Assembly: GCF_001664485.1 (NCBI RefSeq)
Contig: NZ_CP013630.1
Span: forward strand, 2,297,001-2,361,000
Direction of reading: 5' to 3'
Length of the DNA stretch: 64,000 bases
Origin: Rhizobium sp. N324
GTDB taxonomy: Bacteria; Pseudomonadota; Alphaproteobacteria; Rhizobiales; Rhizobiaceae
The translations under genes and the position numbers were made by a program. Below the pieces are notes generated by a model. That model worked only from the letters and a program-made list of their open reading frames with translations, had not been told where the DNA came from and did not search any database. Positions 45,180 to 55,138 of this stretch are shown in pieces (within the stretch, counting starts at the first letter, position 1; each line of letters begins with the position of its first letter).

Positions 45180-45278
45180 GGGTTTCGATCTTTCGGAGCT
45201 GTCAGGCGCGAAATGCGCCATGGCCGGAGCCAGCCGGCGGGGTATTTGCGCCGTTCCTAGCCGCTCCGGCGGCGATTG

Positions 45279-47135
45279 TCAAAGCGTGCGGCTGCGCCAC
45301 AGCCAGGTGTCGATATGGCTCGCCCGGCCGCGCAGCGCCGTTTCCAACGGACCCTCCATGCGGCCGGCCCGCAGCAGCACGCTGTCGGGGCCTGCCGCAC
45401 GGACGATTTCAGCGCTCAGCGCCAGCTCGACGCCATGGAGGGCGGCCACCTCCATCAGCCGGCTGCCGACATTGATGGTGTCGCCCGCCGCCGTGATCTG
45501 CTGCCGGTCGCCAGTGCCGAGCCGCGAGGCAACGATCGGCCCACAATGGGCGCCGACCTTGAAGCCGATTTTCTTCTCGGCAAATCCCGCATGCGCCTGA
45601 AGCCAGGCCCGGGTGCGCTCGCACAGGCTGACGGCGCAGGCGACGGCCCGGGCGGCGTCGTCAGCGGCAGGCTCCGGCAAGCCGAACAGGATCATCGCCC
45701 CGTCGCCCATGAAGCTGGTGATGGCGCCGCCGTGAGCGCGCGCCTCCTCGTCGATCAGTTCGAAGAAACCGCTCAGCACCTCGCTGACCTTGACCGGCCC
45801 GAGATTTTCACTGAGGCCGGTGAACCCCGAGAGATCGATGAAGATGACGGCGGCGTTCTGGCGCACCGGCTGGGCAAGAAAATTCGGATTGCGCGCCAGC
45901 CACTCGCCGAGACCCGGCGCCTCGATGCGCTGCAAGAGCGCGCTCTGCTCGGCGAAATGGCGGGCGCGGCCGCGATCGAGCCAGAGTTCGGCCGCGCCGA
46001 AGATCAGCGCCGGCGGCAGCGCTGCGGCGATCGGCAGCGCCGCGCTCAGCCAGTAGCCATGCGCAAAGGCCGACAGATTGAGCACCGCCCAGACGATCAG
46101 CGTCAGCACGATGATGACATAGCCCGCAGCACTCCGCCGCCAGGCAATCAGCGAAACGAGCACGAGCGGCAGCCCGACGGCGGTGCCGGCATCGATCAGG
46201 CGGATCCGGTGGTCGCGCACCATGCCGTCGCCGCTGACGAGATGGGTGATTGCCGTCGACATCACCTCGACACCAGGCATGACGGGGTCGAACGGCGTCG
46301 GGAAGACGTCGCCACCGCCGGTGACCGTCGAGCCGATGACGACAATCCTGCCGGCAACGGCATCTCCAGAAAGCTTGCCATCCAGCGCATCGGTGGCGCT
46401 CAAGGTGGAGATGCTGCCGCGCCCGCCGTAGAAAGTCACCGGCAGGCGCTGGCCGATATCGGTGGGGATACGCAGCTTTCCGAGCATGATGGCATCGGGC
46501 TCGATGCTGGGATCGGCGCCGAGCGCCACCGACGCGGCACGCAGCGGAAAGGCCGGATCCAGCCGATCCGCACCACGCGAAATCAGCGGGATGAAGCGCG
46601 GCGTGCCGGTCTGATCGGTGGCGACATTGACGATGCCGACCGCGGCGGCTTCGGCGAAGCGGGGAAGCGGCAACAGAATCTGGTTTGCCTCGGGGATGGC
46701 GGCAAGCGGATCGTTCGCCGCATTGCTGACCTCTTGGCGGCTCCTGGCAAAGGTAGCCGCGGCGGCAATCACGCTCGGACCCTCGGCAAGGGCGGCAGCC
46801 AGCGCCGCATCGCCCTCCTCCGGCCCCGGATCGACGAGCAGAATGTCGAGCGCCAGCGCCTTCGGCTTTAAGGCGGTGATTGCGCCGACCAAGCGCGCAA
46901 GCGTGGCCCGATCAAGCGGATAGCCGTGGGTGGCAGCGGTGCGGTCGTCGATGGCGACGATCGAGACGACGGGAGGCGGCGTCTTCGCCCCGATGACGAC
47001 GCTGCGGATGTCGGCAAGCGAGGCCTCCATCCGGTCGAGCAGCCCGCTTCCGCCATTGAGATTGGCATAGCCGAGTGCCGCCCCCCAAAGACCGGCGAGC
47101 AGCAGCGCGATCACCGTCTGCAGGCGATGGTTCAT
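45279..47135 (-). CDS. CHASE2-domain class III adenylate/guanylate cyclase
   Basis: This 618-residue membrane cyclase has an N-terminal anchor, a periplasmic CHASE2 sensor (about residues 30-330, including SIVAIDDRTAATHGYPLDRA), three membrane helices near 335-420 and a cytoplasmic cyclase domain. Metal-binding Asp residues are in IFIDLSGFTGLSE (about 433) and SFMGDGAMILFGLP (about 476); the transition-state Asn and Arg are in AAGDTINVGSRLME. It starts four bases after the TAA of the FecR-domain gene, so the two are one operon. CHASE2-cyclase next to a FecR protein is a recurring rhizobial arrangement for envelope signal transduction. Confidence 0.93.
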   Translation of the reverse strand: MNHRLQTVIALLLAGLWGAALGYANLNGGSGLLDRMEASLADIRSVVIGAKTPPPVVSIVAIDDRTAATHGYPLDRATLARLVGAITALKPKALALDILLVDPGPEEGDAALAAALAEGPSVIAAAATFARSRQEVSNAANDPLAAIPEANQILLPLPRFAEAAAVGIVNVATDQTGTPRFIPLISRGADRLDPAFPLRAASVALGADPSIEPDAIMLGKLRIPTDIGQRLPVTFYGGRGSISTLSATDALDGKLSGDAVAGRIVVIGSTVTGGGDVFPTPFDPVMPGVEVMSTAITHLVSGDGMVRDHRIRLIDAGTAVGLPLVLVSLIAWRRSAAGYVIIVLTLIVWAVLNLSAFAHGYWLSAALPIAAALPPALIFGAAELWLDRGRARHFAEQSALLQRIEAPGLGEWLARNPNFLAQPVRQNAAVIFIDLSGFTGLSENLGPVKVSEVLSGFFELIDEEARAHGGAITSFMGDGAMILFGLPEPAADDAARAVACAVSLCERTRAWLQAHAGFAEKKIGFKVGAHCGPIVASRLGTGDRQQITAAGDTINVGSRLMEVAALHGVELALSAEIVRAAGPDSVLLRAGRMEGPLETALRGRASHIDTWLWRSRTL

Positions 47136-47139
47136 GGAT

Positions 47140-47658
47140 TTATTGGCCGAGTCGGGCAAGAAGGGCGGCGACGCGCGGCGCCGGCCAGCGACGCACGACG
47201 AGCGGTTCCCTGCCGCCGCTGACGTCGACGCCCTCGCCCGGCGACAGCACCACCTGCTCGCCGACCGGCCGGCGGACGGCGACACTGCCTCTGACGACCA
47301 GCACCGAAGTCTTGCCACTGGCGACGTCGACGGCCCATTGCGTGCCGCGCACCGCAGCGATCGCCTGCGGCGTCACCACCTGGAAACCGCCCACATGCTG
47401 GCTGCCGTCGACATCGACGAGGATCGCCTTGCGCCGCAGCGATGCCGAATCAGGGCTGCCGTCACGGTTGCGGTCGGCAAGGCGGAAGGAAGCGCCAGCC
47501 TCCGCCGTGATCTTGACCCCGCCTGGACAGGTGAACACCTGGCGGGCGCCGGCGTCGCGCGCGATCGTGCAGCCGGCAGACTGCGCAACGGCCGCTCCAT
47601 GCGGAATGAGGCCGACAGCAAGTGCGGCGGCAAGCAGGCTGCGAAAGGTCCTATGCAT
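47140..47658 (-). CDS. FecR-domain secreted protein
   Basis: This 172-residue protein has a Sec signal (MHRTFRSLLAAALAVGLIPH) and a periplasmic FecR-type beta domain (AIAAVRGTQWAVDVASGKTS, then VRGSVAVRRPVGEQVVLSPG). Unlike classical FecR it lacks a membrane helix and is not beside an ECF sigma factor. Its stop is 4 bases from the cyclase start, suggesting it supplies or modulates the CHASE2 sensor. It contains two cysteines (GCTIARD and FTCPGG) that could form a disulfide. The start is ATG 47658 after GGGGG. Confidence 0.87.
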   Translation of the reverse strand: MHRTFRSLLAAALAVGLIPHGAAVAQSAGCTIARDAGARQVFTCPGGVKITAEAGASFRLADRNRDGSPDSASLRRKAILVDVDGSQHVGGFQVVTPQAIAAVRGTQWAVDVASGKTSVLVVRGSVAVRRPVGEQVVLSPGEGVDVSGGREPLVVRRWPAPRVAALLARLGQ

Positions 47659-47764
47659 GGAAAGCCCCCATGATCGCGCGGACAGCTTTTTCGAAAGCGC
47701 CCGCCAACCGTCTTCTTCCATGTCGGGCATGATAGCCGAATTCGGATATTTCCCTAGGCAATTC

Positions 47765-48910
47765 TTAGGGGCTGGTGGTGGTTTCAGGCACCGGCCCGGC
47801 ATAACGCGCCCGCGGCCGGATCAAGTCGCCGCTATCGATCTGCTCCATCGCATGCGCCAGCCAGCCGGTGGAACGGGCAAGCGAAAACAGGATGATCGGC
47901 GCCTCCCGCGGCAGATCGAAAGCGGCGGCCATGGCGGCAAGCGCGAAGTCGACATTGACCTTCTCGCCGACCATCTCCTCGCCGGTCTGCCGCACCTCGG
48001 CAAACGGCTGCGGCAGGGGGAAATGCGAAAGCAGCGCGTGCGCCCTGATATCGCCGTCGGGATAGAGCGGATGGCCGAAGGCCGACAGGCGATGGCCTTG
48101 GGCAAGCGTGCGGCGGATCGCCTGGTCCGCCCCAAGGGTGGCAGCCACCGCGATCAAGCTGTCGACGCCCTGCCAGGCGGCGCCATGCAGGGGCCCCGTC
48201 AGCGTCGCCAGCCCGGAAAGCACGGCCGCCGAAAGGGCGGCGCCCGCCGATGCCGTCACCCGTGCCGCAAAGGTCGAGGCGTTGAGTTCGTGATCGGCAA
48301 GCAGCACCAGCGCCCGGCGCAGGCAATCGGCAGCATCCGGCCGCTGCCAGCTCTCTGCAAGCCGCAAATGCAGCGGCTGGTCTGAGGGCCCCGGCGCCAG
48401 CGCATCGGCGACCGTAGAGAGCACCCCGCCGGCTTCCCGGCGAAGCACTGCTTGCGAGCGGCCGAGTGACGGCAGATCGGATGTCACTCGCCCGGCAAGC
48501 GCCAGGAATGCAGCCTGGAGCGATGGAGCCGCATGGTCCGCTGCAGTGGCGGAAGCAAGTGCTTCCGCACCGTTCCAGAGCAATGCCGCCGTCTGCTCCA
48601 GCGTCGCCGCCTCGGAAAAATCGGCCGCGTCTCGTCCGCGATAGAAAAGCCGTCCGGCTGTGATGGTGGAGATCGCCGAGGACAGCACCGGGTCGCCCCA
48701 GCGGATCGCATCGGCGGCAACCGTTTCGGCCTTGCGGCGGCCGGCATGGCGTTCGGCCAGCCGCTTCACGTCCTCAGCCTGATAGAGGCTGCGGCGCGGG
48801 TCTGCGGGATCGGGTTTGGCGCGGATGCGCCCGCGGCTGACATTGGCGTAGAGCGTCTGCGGCTTGGTCTTCAGCGCCTGCAGCGCTTCCTCGGCAGTCA
48901 GCCACGGCAT
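47765..48910 (-). CDS. Citrate synthase-family protein with N-terminal MerR-type HTH
   Basis: This 381-residue protein combines an HTH and an enzyme fold. Residues about 1-60 (MPWLTAEEALQALKTKPQTL, YANVSRGRIRAKPDPADPRR) form a MerR/excisionase-like winged HTH. The remainder is citrate synthase-like: catalytic His in TLTGPLHGAAWQG, the second His in AFGHPLYPDGD and Asp in KVNVDFALAA are conserved. It may act as a methylcitrate or citrate synthase, a regulator, or both. ATG 48910 has GAGG upstream; a GTG/ATG further out is possible. It is divergent from a second homologue at 48994. Confidence 0.87.
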   Translation of the reverse strand: MPWLTAEEALQALKTKPQTLYANVSRGRIRAKPDPADPRRSLYQAEDVKRLAERHAGRRKAETVAADAIRWGDPVLSSAISTITAGRLFYRGRDAADFSEAATLEQTAALLWNGAEALASATAADHAAPSLQAAFLALAGRVTSDLPSLGRSQAVLRREAGGVLSTVADALAPGPSDQPLHLRLAESWQRPDAADCLRRALVLLADHELNASTFAARVTASAGAALSAAVLSGLATLTGPLHGAAWQGVDSLIAVAATLGADQAIRRTLAQGHRLSAFGHPLYPDGDIRAHALLSHFPLPQPFAEVRQTGEEMVGEKVNVDFALAAMAAAFDLPREAPIILFSLARSTGWLAHAMEQIDSGDLIRPRARYAGPVPETTTSP

Positions 48911-48922
48911 CGACGCCTCATG

Positions 48923-48952
48923 TTGATCGATTACATCAAGATTGACGTCAAT
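48923..48952. promoter_or_regulatory. Palindromic sites in the divergent citrate-synthase promoter
   Basis: The perfect 12-bp palindrome ATTGACGTCAAT (48941-48952) and an adjacent inverted repeat TTGAT-N7-ATCAA (48923-48939) lie between the two divergent citrate-synthase genes, in an 83-bp gap. They are good candidates for operator sites of the HTH-bearing homologue or of another regulator; binding is inferred only from position. Confidence 0.4.
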
Positions 48953-48993
48953 GAGAGTAGGTCGGATCATCCTTGTCGTAAAGGAGAAACAAC

Positions 48994-50082
48994 ATGAAAA
49001 ATGGCTTGGAAGACGTCATTGCCGCCGAAACGCAGCTCTCGGATGTCGATGGCGAAGCGGGGCGGCTGATCATTCGTGGCGTATCGCTCGATCATCTGGT
49101 CGCAGACTGCAGCTATGAGGGTGTCGCCGCATTGCTGCTCGACGGGCTGATGGAGCGAAGCTTCGATGAAGCGCAATTGCGCGAGTGGCTGGCGAAAGTG
49201 CGAGCCGGGATTTTCCACCATGTCGAGGCGGCCGATGCCTCGATACTGGCGCTGCCGCCGGTCGATGCGATGCGGGCGCTGATCGCCCGGCTGCCCGATG
49301 GCGAGGATCTCGATACCGCGCTGAGCCTCCTGGCGGCGCCCGCGGTCTTCCTCCCCGCGGTTCTGCGCCTGCAGCGCGGTGAAAAACCGATCGCGCCCGA
49401 GGTCTCGCTGCCGCAGGCGGCCGATATCCTGCGCATGCTGACCGGACAATTGCCGACCAGGGAGCAGACGGCGGCGCTCGATACTTATCTGGTGACGATC
49501 TCCGACCATGGCCTCAATGCCTCGACCTTCGCATCGCGCGTCATCGCCTCGACCCAGGCCGGCCTTACCTCTTCGGTCCTGGCGGCGGTGAGCGCACTGA
49601 AGGGACCGTTGCATGGCGGGGCGCCGGGGCCGGTGCTCGACATGCTGGATTCGATCGGAACCGCCGAGAATGCCGGCCAATGGCTCGGCGGAGCGCTTGA
49701 TCGCGGCGAACGGCTGATGGGCTTCGGCCACCGCATCTACCGCGTCCGCGATCCGCGCGCCGATGCGTTGAAAGGCGCGCTGAGGCCGCTGATTGCCTCG
49801 GAGCAGGTGGACAGCACCCGCGGTGCGCTGGCCGAAGCCGTGGAGGCTGCTGCCTTGGCGATCCTCAAAGCACGCAAACCGAACCGGCCGCTCGACGTCA
49901 ATGTCGAATTCTACACCGCGCTGCTGCTCGAAGCGCTGGGCTTCCCGCGGGACGCCTTCACCGGCGTTTTTGCGATTGGCCGCACCGTCGGTTGGCTGGC
50001 GCATGCGCGCGAACAGGCGCTCGACGGCCGGCTGATTCGTCCGCGCTCGGTCTATATCGGCCCGCTGCCGGCCGCGGCCTGA
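48994..50082 (+). CDS. Citrate synthase-family protein (citrate or 2-methylcitrate synthase type)
   Basis: This 362-residue paralogue condenses an acyl-CoA with oxaloacetate. The catalytic region is conserved: ALKGPLHGGAPGPVLDML (His), LMGFGHRIYRVRDPRADALK (His) and RPLDVNVEFYTALLLEALGF. The usual Asp of the NVDFYS motif is Glu here, as seen in some short paralogues. AAAGGAG lies 6 bases before ATG 48994. Its partner at 47765 keeps Asp but carries the HTH. Rhizobia have a separate housekeeping gltA, so this pair may serve propionate or accessory metabolism; no prp genes are nearby. Confidence 0.87.
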   Translation: MKNGLEDVIAAETQLSDVDGEAGRLIIRGVSLDHLVADCSYEGVAALLLDGLMERSFDEAQLREWLAKVRAGIFHHVEAADASILALPPVDAMRALIARLPDGEDLDTALSLLAAPAVFLPAVLRLQRGEKPIAPEVSLPQAADILRMLTGQLPTREQTAALDTYLVTISDHGLNASTFASRVIASTQAGLTSSVLAAVSALKGPLHGGAPGPVLDMLDSIGTAENAGQWLGGALDRGERLMGFGHRIYRVRDPRADALKGALRPLIASEQVDSTRGALAEAVEAAALAILKARKPNRPLDVNVEFYTALLLEALGFPRDAFTGVFAIGRTVGWLAHAREQALDGRLIRPRSVYIGPLPAAA

Positions 50083-50121
50083 CGATTGGCTTCGGCGGCG
50101 GGGCAGCCCTGCCGCCGAATC

Positions 50122-50592
50122 TCAGCCGCCGACGAAAGCGGCGAGGTTGCCGAGCGTCAAACGGCAGCCTTCCTCATTGTCTTCAAGGCGGATGCCGGAG
50201 GGGACGTTGTCGCAGACCATCGTCACAGCGGTGCCACCCTCCACAGGCGCCAATGTCGTGCTGACCGTCATCTCACCGGAAAAGCTTTCGTTGTCGGAAT
50301 CGAAGACCGTGGCCCAGACGATCCGTTCGTCAGGCACCAGCCTCGCGAAACGGCCCTCGAACCTGTCGGTCTTGTCGGAGGTCTTGCCTGGCTGCGACGC
50401 CTCTTCATCGGCATAGACCAGCGACATGCTGAACGCGCCGCCTTCCCTGCCGTCGAAGGCATGGACGATACCCTTCATCGAACCGGGTGGAAGCCAGGTG
50501 GCGACCGCCTCTGCATCGAGGAAAGCACGGTAGATGCGCTGAGGCGGCGCGGCGATGAAGCGCGAAACGGTGGTGCTGCGTCGGGTGGCCAT
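50122..50592 (-). CDS. SRPBCC (AHSA1-like) protein
   Basis: This 156-residue protein has the Bet v 1/AHSA1 fold that cradles hydrophobic ligands. RFIAAPPQRIYRAFLDAEAV, WLPPGSMKGIVHAFDGREGG and GRFARLVPDERIVWATVFDS are characteristic, and it ends LGNLAAFVG. Such proteins bind lipids or act as cochaperone or cyclase-like enzymes; the ligand is unknown. ATG 50592 is chosen by homology of the start; the ribosome site is weak. It lies between the citrate synthase and pyrG genes on the minus strand. Confidence 0.85.
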   Translation of the reverse strand: MATRRSTTVSRFIAAPPQRIYRAFLDAEAVATWLPPGSMKGIVHAFDGREGGAFSMSLVYADEEASQPGKTSDKTDRFEGRFARLVPDERIVWATVFDSDNESFSGEMTVSTTLAPVEGGTAVTMVCDNVPSGIRLEDNEEGCRLTLGNLAAFVGG

Positions 50593-50667
50593 GCCCGGCA
50601 AAATAGAGCACAGCAAGCACTTGCCCAGATCGCGCTTGAAATCGCGCGATCTGGATCGTCATTGTGG

Positions 50668-52440
<1,773 letters not shown>

Positions 52441-52983
52441 TTACTGTCCCGTCGGGACGCCGGCGGGCTGAGCCGGTGCCGGCGCGGCCGGAGTTGCGGG
52501 CGCGGCCGGAGCAGTCGTTGCCGGAGCCGTCGCTGAAGGTTCGCTGGCAGCCGGAGCCGCCGGAGCGGTCGTTGCCGGTGTCCCAGTTGCCGGAGCTTGA
52601 GCGGCGGGGGCCTGCGGTGCGGGCGTGGCAGCACCGCTGCTCGGAACGCCGTTGCCGGCCGGCTGGCTGGCTGGAGCCTGCGCGCCGCCGCCGAGCGAAT
52701 CGAGAATGCCGTTGCCCTGGCCGCCCGTTGCCGGGATGCGGTCGAGGATATCGCTCGGACGGCCCTGGTAACGCGTCAGAACGCCGAGGCCGAGCGAGGT
52801 CAGGAAGAACAGGGTCGCCAGGATCGCGGTGGTGCGCGTCAGCGCATTGGCCGTGCCGCGCGCCGACATGAAGCCCGAACCGCCGCCGATGCCGAGGCCG
52901 CCGCCTTCCGAGCGCTGGATGAGCACCACGCCGACAAGGGCGAGCACGATCATGAGATGAATGACAATCAATACGGTCTGCAT
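52441..52983 (-). CDS. secG: Preprotein translocase subunit SecG with long tail
   Basis: This 180-residue subunit of the SecYEG export channel opens MQTVLIVIHLMIVLALVGVV, followed by the conserved LIQRSEGGGLGIGGGSGFMS loop and a second membrane helix (ATLFFLTSLGLGVL). E. coli SecG is about 110 residues; here an Ala/Pro-rich, probably disordered tail of about 100 residues follows, as in other rhizobia. It sits between tpiA and pyrG, the conserved alphaproteobacterial order. Confidence 0.94.
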   Translation of the reverse strand: MQTVLIVIHLMIVLALVGVVLIQRSEGGGLGIGGGSGFMSARGTANALTRTTAILATLFFLTSLGLGVLTRYQGRPSDILDRIPATGGQGNGILDSLGGGAQAPASQPAGNGVPSSGAATPAPQAPAAQAPATGTPATTAPAAPAASEPSATAPATTAPAAPATPAAPAPAQPAGVPTGQ

Positions 52984-53123
52984 GGGTCCAGTCCTGCCCG
53001 CCTGGAGACGGACAAAGTTAAGAATTCTGGCGGCTCTTTACATGAGGCTTTCATCTATTCCAAGCCCTTCGGCCCGGAATAAGCCCCGGGATAAACGAAT
53101 AACCCGGGAATAAAAACAATGCC

Positions 53124-53894
53124 TCAGGCGAGCAGCGCCTCATAGGCCCGGTAGATGGCGAGGAAGTCGGCCGCTTTCAAGCTAGCCCCGCCGATCAGCG
53201 CGCCGTCGACATTGACGATGCCCATCAGCTCGCCGGCATTGGCCGGCTTGACCGAGCCGCCATAGAGAAGACGCATCTTGCGGCCTTCGTCGCCGAAGCG
53301 GGCCACGAGCTCGGCACGCATGAAGGCATGCGCCTTTTCCACATCGCCCGCCGTCGGCGTCACACCGGTACCGATCGCCCAGATCGGCTCATAGGCGATG
53401 ACGGTATTCTCGGCTGTGGCGCCGTCCGGAACCGAGGCGGAAAGCTGACGTTTGATGACATCGAGCGCCTGGCCTGTCCGGCGCTCATCGGCCGTTTCGC
53501 CGATGCAGATGATCGCCGTCAGCCCGGCGGCGAAGGCGGCCTCCGCCTTGGCGCGGACCAGGTGATCCGTTTCGGCATGGTCGGTGCGCCGCTCGGAGTG
53601 GCCGACGATGACATAAGTGCCGAAACAATCGGCAATCATCTCGGCCGAGATGTCGCCGGTATGCGCACCCGACGGGTTCTGATGACAATCCTGAGCGCCG
53701 ATCGCCAGCGGGCTGTCGGTGCAGAGCGCCGTTGCCACGTAGAGCAGCGTCGCCGGCGGGCAGATCAGCGCTTCGACCTTGTCGGCAAGCGGCGAGGAAA
53801 CGCCCTCGGCGATCGCCTTGATCTGATCCAGGGAGGCACGCATGCCATTCATTTTCCAGTTTCCCGCCACGAGCGGGCGCACGTCAGGTGTCAT
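53124..53894 (-). CDS. tpiA: Triosephosphate isomerase
   Basis: This 256-residue TIM-barrel enzyme interconverts dihydroxyacetone phosphate and glyceraldehyde-3-phosphate. The N-terminal GNWKMNG holds Asn and Lys of the active site, VIVGHSERR the electrophile His, [11 protein letters not shown] the catalytic Glu and [13 protein letters not shown] the phosphate loop. ATG 53894 ([15 protein letters not shown]) is the preferred start; an upstream in-frame ATG would add an unlikely extension. A short inverted repeat (CCCGGG arms, 53083-53107) lies between tpiA and secG. Confidence 0.97.
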   Translation of the reverse strand: MTPDVRPLVAGNWKMNGMRASLDQIKAIAEGVSSPLADKVEALICPPATLLYVATALCTDSPLAIGAQDCHQNPSGAHTGDISAEMIADCFGTYVIVGHSERRTDHAETDHLVRAKAEAAFAAGLTAIICIGETADERRTGQALDVIKRQLSASVPDGATAENTVIAYEPIWAIGTGVTPTAGDVEKAHAFMRAELVARFGDEGRKMRLLYGGSVKPANAGELMGIVNVDGALIGGASLKAADFLAIYRAYEALLA

Positions 53895-54019
53895 GCCAGC
53901 CTTCCAAATTCTGCGTAGGCCTTGGGCCATATCAAAAGCGCGCGGCAAAGAAAAGCATCATGCCCTTGACGTAAGGGGAATCTCGGCGATCCCGCCTATA
54001 TTTCTGCGAAATTCAACCG

Positions 54020-54919
54020 CTAGCCGGCAAGAATCCAGTTCAAGACCCGGCGCCAGTCGATCATCCGGATCGGCGTCCCGTGATTGCCGGTCTGAAACAG
54101 CGTGAAGTGCGTCGGATATTTGGCCTTGTGCAGGCTTTCGAACAGCGCCTGCTGGGTGCTGGCGGCATAGACCGGGTCGCGGCTGCCATGGGCGAACCAG
54201 AGCGGCAGCTTCGCCTTGTAGAAGGCGCTCTTGGTGAAATCGGGATCGGTGACGCCGCTCATGACAAGCATGCCCTTCAACCGCTTGACGCTGCCCTCGT
54301 CGCGGGCAATGCCCCAGCAGACTTGGCTGCCCATCGAGGCGCAGGACAGGATGATCGGCCGGCCGGGCGATTGGGCGCTGGCGTAGCGGATGAGGCCGGC
54401 GATGGCCGCAACGCCACTGCTGTCGAAACTCCTGACCGTCGGCGAATAATAGACGCCGCCATTGCCGGCGACGAGGTTCTTCAGCCTGTTGAAATTGCCG
54501 CCGAAGCTGTAGTCGTTGGCGCCCAGCCGGCGGTCGCCGTCGCGGCCATGGATGAAAATCACCGTGAAGGCGGCATTCTGGGCCTGTCCCACCCTGGTGA
54601 CATCGAGCCGGATGCCGTCCAGAGACAGCGTCTCGTCGACTTGGGCCTTGCGGATGCCAAGCGCCACATATTTCTGCTGCACCCGCTTTTGCGGGATCTG
54701 GTCGCGGCCGTTGATATCGCGCATCTCGTCATAGCCGATGACCTCGAAGGCGCCGTCATCGCCCGTCTGCAAGATGGCCTGCTGCGAAAACAGATCGTCC
54801 TTGAACGGCGGCAGCGCATCGCCTGCCCTCACCGGCCCGGCAGCCGACAGAATAGCCGCGGACAGGAAAAAGGCCGCAATTGCAGTGATGATGGTGCAAT
54901 GACTTGTGGACATTCGCAT
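54020..54919 (-). CDS. Exported alpha/beta hydrolase-like protein
   Basis: This 299-residue protein has a signal peptide (TIITAIAAFFLSAAILSAAG, cleavage near VRAGDA) and an alpha/beta hydrolase fold. VIFIHGRDGDRRLGANDYSF is the oxyanion strand, SCASMGSQVCWGI the nucleophile elbow in a CASMGS form, and ARDPVYAAS and FQTGNHGTPIRM the Asp and His turns. The usual GxSxG is degenerate (CASMGS), so activity and substrate are uncertain. The start ATG 54919 has AGGAA upstream. It is divergent from parE. The much longer open frame further upstream on this strand is antisense to parE and not coding. Confidence 0.8.
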   Translation of the reverse strand: MRMSTSHCTIITAIAAFFLSAAILSAAGPVRAGDALPPFKDDLFSQQAILQTGDDGAFEVIGYDEMRDINGRDQIPQKRVQQKYVALGIRKAQVDETLSLDGIRLDVTRVGQAQNAAFTVIFIHGRDGDRRLGANDYSFGGNFNRLKNLVAGNGGVYYSPTVRSFDSSGVAAIAGLIRYASAQSPGRPIILSCASMGSQVCWGIARDEGSVKRLKGMLVMSGVTDPDFTKSAFYKAKLPLWFAHGSRDPVYAASTQQALFESLHKAKYPTHFTLFQTGNHGTPIRMIDWRRVLNWILAG

Positions 54920-55138
54920 TCGGATGGTTCCTGAAGCCTGCCGCCGCTTGCCATTCGGCGCCCGGCAACGCAAATCATGAGTGAAAAGCCGCCAAAACTG
55001 GCGGTGTCGCGTATAGAGGTGCTTTCTGGCAAAATCTGCCTGATTCGCAAACGTGACATGAAATGCGGTGATTTTGGGTCGGCGGCGGATGCAAGCCCCA
55101 AGCCTGACCCAAGACAGGATGAAGATCTGAACGGCTCC

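Noticed and set aside
43086..45260. Long plus-strand open frame over the helicase gene
   Set aside because: The translation is His/Arg/Asp-rich with no motifs, and the minus strand carries a full DEAD-box helicase.
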